From the NCBI GenBank assembly GCA_024693285.1, contig JAILLE010000014.1, positions 59,014 through 123,013 of the forward strand: a stretch of 64,000 nt of DNA. The letters are read 5' to 3'. The notes under the pieces were generated by a model. It was given only the letters and a program-made list of their open reading frames with translations. It searched no databases and was not told the DNA's origin. Numbering within the stretch: position 1 is the first letter of the stretch; each line of letters starts with the position of its first letter. This DNA comes from Bacteroidales bacterium (GTDB taxonomy: Bacteria; Bacteroidota; Bacteroidia; Bacteroidales; UBA932). Position numbers and translations under genes: made by a program. This document shows positions 9,051-16,364 of this stretch, piece after piece.

Positions 9051-9839
9051 CTAGCTGAGCTTTCTCCGAACAGCCATCATAAGGCGGTAGACAGGCTCGG
9101 AGTTCATGTCCCAATCCGGATGGTTCTCGGAGATGAAGGCCAGAGCCTCTGAAAGGCTGCCCATGGAGTTGAATTTGGCTATCGTCTCCTGGAATAGCAT
9201 TGGATCCTCTCCAAAGAGGACATTGATCAGTAATACCCTGTCATTGAGCGAGATAGCGCTAATGATATTCTTCACCGGCATTCCCGGACGATCCGTCCTC
9301 CACGCCTGCTTCTCCGCCATAATGTCCATCACAGCAGTGTCGGCCTTAGCGGTATCAAGAATAGCCTTCCTCGGCTCAGAGGCTTCCGCCGGAGCAGCCT
9401 TCAAGTTAAGGCCGGACTCAAGCGGCTGGACGGCATCATCAGGCATATCCTCAACGTCCGAAATTGTTATGTCGATCGGAGTATCATCCACCGGAGCTAT
9501 ATCGATCGGTTCTTCGGGTTCATCGACGGGAAGGTCCTGAGACTCAGGAAGATCCTTCGCTTCGCTCAGGATGACAGCAGGAGCCACAGGTTCAGGCTCA
9601 GCAACCACGAGTTCCGGCTCTGCCGGAGCAGCCGTCGAGGTTAGGCCATACTCAGCCGCAGCGAAGCGAGGATGGACTTGGCCGGCCTCGAGCGGCTGTC
9701 CGGCATCAACCACTGGCTCTTCGACAGGCTCAGAAACCGGCAAGGCTTTGACCTGCTCTTCGAGAAGAGAAAGCTCGTTCTTCAAGGCGTCTATTCTCTC
9801 GAGAAGAGAGTCAAATGTTTTATCATCGATAATTCTCAT
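9051..9839 (-). CDS. Conserved hypothetical protein with coiled-coil start and repeat-bearing linker
   Basis: A 262-residue cytosolic-looking protein of unknown function. Residues 1-35 form a short coiled coil (SLLERIDALKNELSLLEEQV). Residues 36-160 are an acidic, Pro/Ala-rich linker that holds three in-frame repeat pieces: [20 protein letters not shown] at about 46-65, SEAKDL at about 92-97, and a shortened copy VQPLESGLNLKAAPAEA at about 137-153. The folded part is the last ~85 residues (PVKNIISAISLNDRVLLINVLFGEDP...), whose pattern I recall from Bacteroidales hypothetical proteins, without a known role. It stops 7 bases before the rsmI ATG. Confidence 0.75.
   Translation of the reverse strand: MRIIDDKTFDSLLERIDALKNELSLLEEQVKALPVSEPVEEPVVDAGQPLEAGQVHPRFAAAEYGLTSTAAPAEPELVVAEPEPVAPAVILSEAKDLPESQDLPVDEPEEPIDIAPVDDTPIDITISDVEDMPDDAVQPLESGLNLKAAPAEASEPRKAILDTAKADTAVMDIMAEKQAWRTDRPGMPVKNIISAISLNDRVLLINVLFGEDPMLFQETIAKFNSMGSLSEALAFISENHPDWDMNSEPVYRLMMAVRRKLS
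9388..9436. repeat. Dispersed repeat, copy 3 (internally deleted)
   Basis: Both ends match copy 2 (GCCGGAGCAGCC, then AAGCGGCTGGACGGCATCA), but about 36 central bases are missing. The loss keeps the reading frame of the 9051-9839 gene. Confidence 0.65.
9551..9575. repeat. GATCCTTCGCTTCGCTCAGGATGAC repeat unit
   Basis: A 25-base imperfect palindrome (ATCCT ... AGGAT arms) inside the 9051-9839 gene; on the minus strand it encodes ILSEAKDL. The same CTTCGCTTCGCTC core is in the 7918-7975 repeat. Repeats of this type are familiar from many environmental bacterial genomes, usually between genes. Confidence 0.6.
9622..9705. repeat. 84-bp dispersed repeat, copy 2 (in 262-residue gene)
   Basis: About 90 percent identical to copy 1 at 8027-8110 over its whole length and translated in the same frame ([20 protein letters not shown]). 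Confidence 0.85.
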
Positions 9840-9855
9840 ATACGTTATCTTTTGC

Positions 9856-9863
9856 TATCTTTG
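9856..9863 (+). promoter_or_regulatory. Candidate -7 box for tdk
   Basis: TATCTTTG, matching TAnnTTTG, 33 bases before the tdk ATG in the short region between divergent genes. No clear -33 element. Confidence 0.5.
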
Positions 9864-9895
9864 TAAACAAGTGAAATCCTTACAAAGCTAACGAA

Positions 9896-10483
9896 ATGTT
9901 TTCAGAAAACATAAAAAAAGCCGGAGAGATCGAAGTCATCTGCGGCTCGATGTTCTCGGGAAAGACCGAGGAACTTATCCGCAGGATCCGCAGGGCCAAA
10001 TTCGCCAACCTTAAGATCGAAATATTCAAACCCACTATCGACACAAGGTATTCAGAGGACGACGTCGTCTCCCACGACTTCCATAAGATCCCGTGTCATG
10101 CCGTCAAGGATCCAAAAGAGATGCTTAACGTCGCTGACGACGTCCAGGTGGTCGGTATCGACGAGGCCCAGTTCTACGATATGTCGCTTGTGGATGTCGC
10201 CCAGGAATTAGCCGACAGAGGCAAAAGGGTGATTATCGCGGGACTTGACACCGATTATCTCGGGAAACCATTCGGCCCCATGCCATACCTGATGGCTGTC
10301 GCCGAGGAAGTCCGGAAAGTCCACGCGATCTGCGTCCGTTGCGGCAACCTGGCGAACCATTCCCACAGGCTCTCCAACAGCATGGAACTGGTGGTTCTCG
10401 GCGAGAAAGACGCCTACGAACCCCTTTGCCGCGACTGCTACAATAAAGTGATGGCTGAAGAAGCCGCCCGTTCTAACCTCTAG
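9896..10483 (+). CDS. tdk: Thymidine kinase
   Basis: A 195-residue type II thymidine kinase (salvage of thymidine to dTMP with ATP). The P-loop is [11 protein letters not shown] (about residues 17-27), the Walker-B-like DEAQF follows at about 89-93, the lasso region [13 protein letters not shown] is intact, and four zinc cysteines sit in CVRCGNL and CRDCYNK. Length and order are standard. Divergent from the 9051-9839 gene; its last 11 bases overlap the convergent xerD gene. Confidence 0.97.
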   Translation: MFSENIKKAGEIEVICGSMFSGKTEELIRRIRRAKFANLKIEIFKPTIDTRYSEDDVVSHDFHKIPCHAVKDPKEMLNVADDVQVVGIDEAQFYDMSLVDVAQELADRGKRVIIAGLDTDYLGKPFGPMPYLMAVAEEVRKVHAICVRCGNLANHSHRLSNSMELVVLGEKDAYEPLCRDCYNKVMAEEAARSNL

Positions 10484-11348
10484 GATGATGCTTCAGGATC
10501 GACCTCTGCCAGGTCGAGCTATCAATATGCGTGTATATTTCCGTGGTCAGGATGCTTTCATGTCCAAGCATCTCTTGCACCACTCTCAAATCCGCCCCGT
10601 TCTCGATCAGGTGGGTGGCGAAACTGTGGCGGAACGTGTGCGGAGATATCTCCTTCGCGACCCCTGCGGCCATTGCCTGCTTCTTGACCATATTGAATAA
10701 AGCCACCCTGCTGATTGTCTTCCCGAAACGATTGAGGAACAAGATGTCATCGTATAGAGGAGCGGCGGGGTCAGGACGCGCGGCCAGATATTCTTTTATG
10801 GCTTCCACCGCCATCTCCCCCATCGGCACCAGCCTCTCCTTATTGCCCTTGCCGACAATCCGCACAAACCCCTCATCCATAAATAGTTGAGAAATCTTCA
10901 GGCCTGCCGCCTCCGAGACCCTCAACCCGCAACCATAAAGTACTTCCAATATCGCCCTGTCCCTTTTTCCGTTCCAAGTGGAAAGATCGACAGAAGCGAT
11001 GATGGCAGAGACCTCCTCCACAGACAGCACCTCAGGAAGGTAACGGCCGAGTTTCGGGGAATCAACAGCATCACACGGGTTATCCTTCCGGTCACCCTCA
11101 AGGACAAGCCAGTCGAAGAAAGAACGCAGGGAACTGAGAAGTCTTGACTGGGATCTTTTTGAGAGCCTGTCACTTGCGGTGAGGTAATCCAGAATATCCT
11201 TGCTGGAGACTTGGGCAGGCTCGATTCCAACCCGGTCAAAGAAAGCCTCGATGTCGGATGTATAGGCTTCGACAGTGTTCGGGGACATGGCCCTTTCGAT
11301 TCTCAGATAGTAAGAATAATCCGAGAGTATCTTATGTGTCAGATCCAT
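10473..11348 (-). CDS. xerD: Site-specific tyrosine recombinase XerD
   Basis: A 291-residue XerC/D-type recombinase that resolves chromosome dimers at dif with its partner. The N-terminal SAM-like core-binding domain (residues 1-85) is followed by the catalytic domain with all residues visible: Arg in GCGLRVSE, Lys in GKGNKER, HxxR in HTFRHSF, His in LGHES, Tyr in EIYTHI. Chromosomal context and normal length argue against a phage or transposon integrase. XerD rather than XerC is a call from overall likeness. It starts 2 bases before the DPP III stop region, so cotranscription with that gene is likely. Confidence 0.9.
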   Translation of the reverse strand: MDLTHKILSDYSYYLRIERAMSPNTVEAYTSDIEAFFDRVGIEPAQVSSKDILDYLTASDRLSKRSQSRLLSSLRSFFDWLVLEGDRKDNPCDAVDSPKLGRYLPEVLSVEEVSAIIASVDLSTWNGKRDRAILEVLYGCGLRVSEAAGLKISQLFMDEGFVRIVGKGNKERLVPMGEMAVEAIKEYLAARPDPAAPLYDDILFLNRFGKTISRVALFNMVKKQAMAAGVAKEISPHTFRHSFATHLIENGADLRVVQEMLGHESILTTEIYTHIDSSTWQRSILKHHPRG

Positions 11349-11350
11349 GG

Positions 11351-13264
11351 CTATAAGGTTCTGTATTTCTTTCCGTACTCAAGCTGCTGAGCGAGGTAAT
11401 CCGCAACGGGAACAATCTCATAATCAACGACTTCCCCTTGCTTAACCACAGGAACAATCTCAGGATTGACAAATCCTCCGTAAGGCTTAAGCCCAAGAGC
11501 CTGATACCGCTCCCGGACTTCCCTGTGAAGTTCCGGATCTATCTCAACCCCATACCCCTCAACAAGCGATTTTCCGGCCTCATAGTCCCCTTCCGATTTT
11601 ATCCTCTGCACCTCCGCCAAAAGGGTCGCGAAAAGTCCTCTGAGCTTCTGGAAGTCATTGACCACGAAATATGTCTTGCCGTCCCTGACCTTCTTCTCTA
11701 TCACATTGTCCGCTGATCCTTTCTCGTAGCACCATTGAGCGATCAGCTTCCGGTTACGCATGTGAGCCTCGGTTATCTTTTTCCCAAGCTCAATCCTCGA
11801 GAACTGGGTGAACAATCCATTTCTGATATAGCTGGAATACGCCGGCTTCCAGGCCTCGTCATCCGGCATTATGCCCAACTCGACAAGCTTAGGATCAGCT
11901 ATATAATAAAGTCCGAAAAGATCCGCCCTGGCCTCCTCCAAAGTGCTCTGATACTCTCCGAGAGCATTAGGGGAAACTCCTGGGAGAAGTTGCCCGGAGC
12001 CATGGCCTAGACATTCATGGAGGTCGGTATGGATCTCGTCGTCGTGACTGCCGTATTTCTTGTAGGCGTCAATCTCGGCCTGGTCGAAAGCGAACTCTTC
12101 CAACGCGCTCCTAGGCGCCTCAAGTGCCGCCTTGTCATAAGCCTTTGTGATGTTGGATATGGTAACTGACTTCGAGCCGTATTCTTTCCTGATCCACTCG
12201 GCGTTAGGGAGATTGATTCCTATCGGGGTGGTGGGATAAGTCGCGCCGCCAAGCGCGACAGCGGTCACGACCTTCGCGGATACCCCTTTGACATGGGGTT
12301 TCCTGAACCTGGGATCAACAGGAGAATGGTCCTCAAACCACTGGGCATTGGAGCTTAAAACCTCAGTCCTCATCGAGGCCTCATGATCCTTTATGTGGAC
12401 ATAGCCCTCCCAGGTTGCCTTCCTGCCTAGCGGGTCGTCATAATCCTCTATAAAGCCATTGATGAAATCCACTGTGCCGCCGGTCTCCCCCACCCAGGCC
12501 ACATTAAACTCGTCCCACAACTTGAGATTTCCTGTGCGGTAATACTCGACAAGCAATTCAATGGCAGCTTTTTGAGTCTCATTCTCAGCTAGTTCCGCAG
12601 CTTTTAAAAGCTCCTCGACAACCCTGTCTATAGCCGCTCCGTATAAGCCGCCGGAGCGCCATGGCTTCTCGATGACCTTGCCGTTCTCCTTGACAATCTT
12701 CGTATTGAGTCCATGAGCGACAGGCCTGGAATCGTCAGGTTCCTCGACCGAAGCGTAATAATCTTCGACCTCCGACCTTGAGACTCCCTCGTAAAAATTG
12801 ACGGAGGACAGCGCCACAATATCACCTTCAGTCGAGTCTGACCTACGGCGTGGGCAAATATCCGGGGAATATATAACCTCGAGCAACTCATCCGCGACCT
12901 TCCCGTCACCAGAAGCTTCCATCAAAGAACGGAAATAATCTTTCGGACAGTCAGGGAAAAACTTGTCCTCAGCGTAATGGTGATGAAAACCGCTCGAAAA
13001 GAAAAGGCGCTTGGCGTAAATGAGGAAAGCCGAGAATTCCTGACGCTCCCTGTCACCTTCGTATTTTTCCAATATATCCTCCACAACGTGCCTGATCTTG
13101 AGATTCCATTCGCAATACTGGTCCCAAGTCATGTCCCTTCCAAGTTTCGCGGCCTCAGCCAGATGGTAGGCATATGCCTTCTGACGCATAGTCAAACCAT
13201 CCCACCCTGGAACCTCGAAACGCATTATCTTTATGTCAGCGAACTCGTCAACCAATGTTTTCAT
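11351..13264 (-). CDS. Dipeptidyl peptidase III (metallopeptidase M49)
   Basis: A 637-residue zinc exopeptidase that removes dipeptides from N-termini of short peptides. The zinc site is HECLGHGSGQ (HExxGH), and the second motif EEARADLFGLY supplies the third ligand (EExRAD). LGEYQSTLEEARAD and PYGGFVNPEI are also family blocks. The ATG at 13264 (MKTLVDEFADIK) is chosen; a longer in-frame GTG start at 13318 would add 18 residues with no signal peptide. No export signal is seen, so a cytosolic enzyme. A second, degenerate M49-like gene lies at 53492-55102. Confidence 0.93.
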   Translation of the reverse strand: MKTLVDEFADIKIMRFEVPGWDGLTMRQKAYAYHLAEAAKLGRDMTWDQYCEWNLKIRHVVEDILEKYEGDRERQEFSAFLIYAKRLFFSSGFHHHYAEDKFFPDCPKDYFRSLMEASGDGKVADELLEVIYSPDICPRRRSDSTEGDIVALSSVNFYEGVSRSEVEDYYASVEEPDDSRPVAHGLNTKIVKENGKVIEKPWRSGGLYGAAIDRVVEELLKAAELAENETQKAAIELLVEYYRTGNLKLWDEFNVAWVGETGGTVDFINGFIEDYDDPLGRKATWEGYVHIKDHEASMRTEVLSSNAQWFEDHSPVDPRFRKPHVKGVSAKVVTAVALGGATYPTTPIGINLPNAEWIRKEYGSKSVTISNITKAYDKAALEAPRSALEEFAFDQAEIDAYKKYGSHDDEIHTDLHECLGHGSGQLLPGVSPNALGEYQSTLEEARADLFGLYYIADPKLVELGIMPDDEAWKPAYSSYIRNGLFTQFSRIELGKKITEAHMRNRKLIAQWCYEKGSADNVIEKKVRDGKTYFVVNDFQKLRGLFATLLAEVQRIKSEGDYEAGKSLVEGYGVEIDPELHREVRERYQALGLKPYGGFVNPEIVPVVKQGEVVDYEIVPVADYLAQQLEYGKKYRTL

Positions 13265-13344
13265 GATGTAAAGATACGCGATATTCAGGAATTCTTTATA
13301 TTTTTGTGATTCTGGCACAGTTTGTGGCAGAAACGACTTTGACT

Positions 13345-14697
13345 ATGCGCGAAACAAGGTTTTTATACATCATAGCCCGTGCCGTGACGATCCTGGTGGC
13401 TTCTCTCGCATTCACATTCTGCGAGAAAGATCCCGACCTCAAGATCGATCCGGCAGACGAAGGTATAAATTATAATCCCCGCGGTGGACGTGAGCCCATG
13501 GAGGAGACCCGGCGGGTACTCCTGTTCTACGAATGCGGTTTCAACTCCCTCAACTATGACCTTACCAGAAATATGGAAGAAGAGCTTCCCGCAGGTCTTA
13601 TCCCTGGAGGAGGAAGACATGAGAATGTGCTTCTTGTGTTCTCCAAACTAGCGCTCAATGCCAATTACAAGGATGTCCCATCCTATTTGAGAAGGCTTTA
13701 TAAGGACTCTGAGGGCAACGTCGTCTCAGACACACTCAAGACATATCCAGCCTCTACAGTCGCGACTTCCAGCGCCACTATGAGAGATGTCCTGTCGCTG
13801 GTAAAATCAATGTTCCCAGCTAAAGGTTATTCCTTGGAGTACTCCTCCCACGGCTCCGGATGGCTTCCTCCAGGGTATTACAACAGTCCCTCAAGTTTCG
13901 AGAGCAGCCACAGGTCCGATGGGCGGAAAATGTCCAGAAGATCAATCGCTTACGAGATCCCCACGGACATCATGGAGCGTGATGACCCTTATGCCGGGAT
14001 GGTGCGCAGCATAGGCCAGGACAAGATGTCGTCCGGGGACGTCGAGATGACTGTCGCGGAGTTTGTTGATGGCATCCCCTTCCATCTGGACTTCCTGCTG
14101 TTTGACATGTGTTTCAGCGGCGGGATCGAAGTAGCGTATGCCTTGAAGGACAAAGCCGACTTCCTGGGCATATCACCTGCCGAAGTCCTCGCGGCCGGCA
14201 TGTATGATTATACAAAAATCGCGGACTTTCTTATTAAAGGTCCCACATCCGATCTCCAGGGACTATTCAAAGACTCTTTCGATAGGTACAACACACAGTC
14301 CGGAGACTATCGCTCCGCTACTGTGACTCTCCTCAGGACTGATGGTCTTGACAATCTGGCCGAGGTTTGCAAGGATCTTATCTCAACATATTCAGATAGC
14401 CTCGCGCACGCTCCAGCCAGACAGATCCAGGGGTATTTCAGGCAGAACAGGCACTATTTCTATGACCTGGAAGACATATTCGCGCAAAGCGGAGTCTCTG
14501 AAGCGGATATGGCAAGATTGTCTCATGCGATAAGCGATTGTATAGTGTACAGGGCAGCTACCCCTTCATTTATCAGCAGTTTCGACATCAAGACTTATTC
14601 AGGCCTGAGCATGTACCTTCCAGTCGCCGGCACACCACTCCTGGATTCATATTATTTAAATGAGCCTTGGAACAAGGCTGTCGGACTAGTAAAATAA
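13345..14697 (+). CDS. Clostripain-like cysteine peptidase (C11) lipoprotein
   Basis: A 450-residue lipoprotein: signal sequence ending VASLAFTFC, then mature Cys. The C11 catalytic pair is seen as His in EYSSHGSGWLPPGYY and Cys in LFDMCFSGGIEVAY, as in clostripain and Bacteroidales PmC11/fragipain relatives that cleave after basic residues. The ATG at 13345 gives a proper signal peptide; upstream in-frame starts would spoil it. Divergent from DPP III with 80 bases between. The activation cleavage site cannot be placed with confidence. Confidence 0.85.
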   Translation: MRETRFLYIIARAVTILVASLAFTFCEKDPDLKIDPADEGINYNPRGGREPMEETRRVLLFYECGFNSLNYDLTRNMEEELPAGLIPGGGRHENVLLVFSKLALNANYKDVPSYLRRLYKDSEGNVVSDTLKTYPASTVATSSATMRDVLSLVKSMFPAKGYSLEYSSHGSGWLPPGYYNSPSSFESSHRSDGRKMSRRSIAYEIPTDIMERDDPYAGMVRSIGQDKMSSGDVEMTVAEFVDGIPFHLDFLLFDMCFSGGIEVAYALKDKADFLGISPAEVLAAGMYDYTKIADFLIKGPTSDLQGLFKDSFDRYNTQSGDYRSATVTLLRTDGLDNLAEVCKDLISTYSDSLAHAPARQIQGYFRQNRHYFYDLEDIFAQSGVSEADMARLSHAISDCIVYRAATPSFISSFDIKTYSGLSMYLPVAGTPLLDSYYLNEPWNKAVGLVK

Positions 14698-14728
14698 TTG
14701 CGCGATAAATAATTAATTCCTATCTTTG
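14698..14728 (+). promoter_or_regulatory. Bacteroidota-type promoter before the L25 gene
   Basis: TTG at 14698-14700 and TATCTTTG at 14721-14728, 20 bases apart, match the -33/-7 pattern of the primary sigma factor in this phylum. The -33 element overlaps the end of the clostripain gene. Confidence 0.75.
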
Positions 14729-14737
14729 CCGCCGCTT

Positions 14738-14786
14738 AAAAACGCGCTGGCGTTTTTGGTGCAATGGGGCCCCGGCCCGCCCGGGG
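14738..14786 (+). promoter_or_regulatory. Two consecutive hairpins in the L25 5' leader
   Basis: First stem: AAAAACGC / GCGTTTTT with a GCTG loop (14738-14757), 8 perfect pairs. Second: CCCCGG / CCGGGG with a CCCGC loop (14770-14786). Both fall between the predicted start of transcription (about 14735) and the ATG at 14815. The first could also weakly end transcription. They may be an autoregulatory leader of the ribosomal-protein gene (inference). Confidence 0.5.
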
Positions 14787-14814
14787 TTGAGTAACACATT
14801 TTAAACAAAGTACA

Positions 14815-15417
14815 ATGAAACATTTCGAAATCAACGGCAAAGTCCGTGAGGTCGGCAACAAAGCCGTCATCAAAGCGATCCGCAAGCAGGGTCTTGTCCC
14901 TTGCAACCTTTATGGTCAGGGAATGGAGAATGTCCTCTTCACTGTCAACGACAAGGACCTCCAGGGTATCACCAACACCCCCGCTTCCTTTATCATCGAC
15001 ATCAAGCTCGACAACGGTAAGGCCTATGAGGCTGTCGTCCATGAGCTTCAGTTCCATCCTGTCAAGGACAACTGCCTCCATGTCGATTTCCTCGCCGTCT
15101 CTGAGGACAAGCCTATCGCCATCAAGGTTCCTATCACTGTCAGCGGCCACCCTGTGGGAGTCCAGAAGGGAGGAAAATTCGTCCTTGTCTCCAGGTTCGT
15201 CAAGATCAGCGCCCTGATGAAGGATCTTCCTGACAATATCAACATCGACGTGACCCCTCTCGACATCGAGAAGCGTATTGTCGCCGGTGACATCAAGCTC
15301 GAGGGTGTCAGCGTGGTCTCCCCTAAGGACACCATTATCTGCACCGTCAAGGCTACCCGCAACATGTCCGCTCAGGTATCTGGTGATGCTGAAGGTGCTG
15401 AGGGCGCTGCTGAGTAA
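14815..15417 (+). CDS. rplY: 50S ribosomal protein L25 / general stress protein Ctc
   Basis: A 200-residue long-form L25 (Ctc type) that binds 5S rRNA. The N-terminal ~90 residues are the L25 domain (NGKVREVGNKAVIKAIRKQGLVPCNLYG, then HELQFHPVKDNCLHVDFL); the C-terminal beta domain follows, ending in an acidic tail (GDAEGAEGAAE) usual in the long form. The gene has its own strong promoter and structured leader, and pth begins 25 bases after its stop, the standard rplY-pth pairing. Confidence 0.95.
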   Translation: MKHFEINGKVREVGNKAVIKAIRKQGLVPCNLYGQGMENVLFTVNDKDLQGITNTPASFIIDIKLDNGKAYEAVVHELQFHPVKDNCLHVDFLAVSEDKPIAIKVPITVSGHPVGVQKGGKFVLVSRFVKISALMKDLPDNINIDVTPLDIEKRIVAGDIKLEGVSVVSPKDTIICTVKATRNMSAQVSGDAEGAEGAAE

Positions 15418-15442
15418 AAAGCGGCCTGAAGTTGATCCTGGT

Positions 15443-16009
15443 ATGAACTACCTTGTCGCCGGTCTCGGAAACATAGGTGCGGAGTACGCTTCAACCAGAC
15501 ATAACATTGGTTTTATGGTATTGGATGCCTGGTCCGAGGCATCCAATGCTTCTTTTTCCACCCAGCGTTACGGCGATGTCGCCGAAGTGTCTTTCAAGGG
15601 CAGGAAATTCTATCTTCTCAAGCCATCCACTTATATGAACCTCAGCGGTAACGCTGTCAGGTACTGGATGGACAAGCTAAAGCTTCCTATTGAGAACCTG
15701 GTGGTCGTCTGCGACGACATCAACTTGCCTTTCGGCACGATCCGCATGAGGAAAAATGGAAGCAATGGTGGGCATAACGGATTGAGAGATATTGAATTCC
15801 GCCTGGACAGCACGCAGTGGACCAGAATCAGGATCGGTGTAGGGAATGACTTCGCCCAAGGCAGTCAGGTCGACTATGTCTTAGGGTCCTTCACCGATGA
15901 GCAGAAAACCGCTATACCTGAGATTTGCGACAAGGTGATTGAGGGAATAAAGAATTATTCCACAATCGGTCCGGACAGGGCCATGAACTTCCTCAATACC
16001 CGGAAATAG
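15443..16009 (+). CDS. pth: Peptidyl-tRNA hydrolase
   Basis: A 188-residue Pth that recycles peptidyl-tRNA dropped from ribosomes. Seen: MNYLVAGLGNIGAEYASTRHNIGF with the catalytic His, KPSTYMNLSG, VVCDDINLPFGTIRMRKNGSNGGHNGLRDI with the active-site Asp and Asn. The ATG at 15443 matches the family N-terminus; longer in-frame starts would run back into the L25 gene and are rejected. Cotranscribed with rplY. Confidence 0.96.
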   Translation: MNYLVAGLGNIGAEYASTRHNIGFMVLDAWSEASNASFSTQRYGDVAEVSFKGRKFYLLKPSTYMNLSGNAVRYWMDKLKLPIENLVVVCDDINLPFGTIRMRKNGSNGGHNGLRDIEFRLDSTQWTRIRIGVGNDFAQGSQVDYVLGSFTDEQKTAIPEICDKVIEGIKNYSTIGPDRAMNFLNTRK

Positions 16010-16134
16010 CCATATTTTGGCGATTTTTATTTGTTTATTCCGTTTTTTTACATATATTGCAAGGCGCATGAAGTAATGATGGAATACAACACAAAGCGTT
16101 ATATATCAACTATTCACTAAATAATTTTAAAGAA

Positions 16135-16311
16135 ATGAAGAATCTTGTCGCACAAATCAAAGCAGAGATCGAGGCTTTCGTTGTGAACGCCGACGCTCAG
16201 GTTGAGAAGGGAAACAAGGCCGCTGGCGCCCGCGCCCGCAAGGCTGCCCTTGACCTCATGAAGGACCTCAAGGAGTTCAGGAAAGTTTCCGTCACTGAAG
16301 CCAAGAAGTAA
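16135..16311 (+). CDS. Small histone H1-like protein (Hc1 family)
   Basis: A 58-residue basic protein, MKNLVAQIKAEIEAFVVNAD... to ...SVTEAKK. The core KGNKAAGARARKAALDLMKDLKEFRKVS is the Hc1-like domain found once per genome in most Bacteroidota and resembling the chlamydial histone-like protein. It is expected to bind DNA and help compact the nucleoid (family inference). It stands alone with its own terminator. The 125 bases upstream are A+T rich without a clear TAnnTTTG box. Confidence 0.88.
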   Translation: MKNLVAQIKAEIEAFVVNADAQVEKGNKAAGARARKAALDLMKDLKEFRKVSVTEAKK

Positions 16312-16331
16312 TTCCGCAACAAACAATTGCG

Positions 16332-16363
16332 AGCGGCCACCATCCAGGCGGCCGCTTTTCTTT
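16332..16363 (+). terminator. Rho-independent terminator after the Hc1 gene
   Basis: Stem AGCGGCC / GGCCGCT (16332-16338 with 16350-16356), 11-base loop, then TTTTCTTT. The T tract runs directly into the ATG (16365) of the M6 protease gene. Confidence 0.8.
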
Positions 16364-16364
16364 G

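Noticed and set aside
10473..11348. Tyrosine recombinase as a mobile-element integrase
   Set aside because: Size, motifs and core-gene neighbours fit chromosomal XerD; no attachment-site duplications or phage genes seen.
11265..13318. Longer start for DPP III at 13318
   Set aside because: That start is GTG, adds 18 residues without a signal peptide, and the Met at 13264 matches the usual N-terminus.
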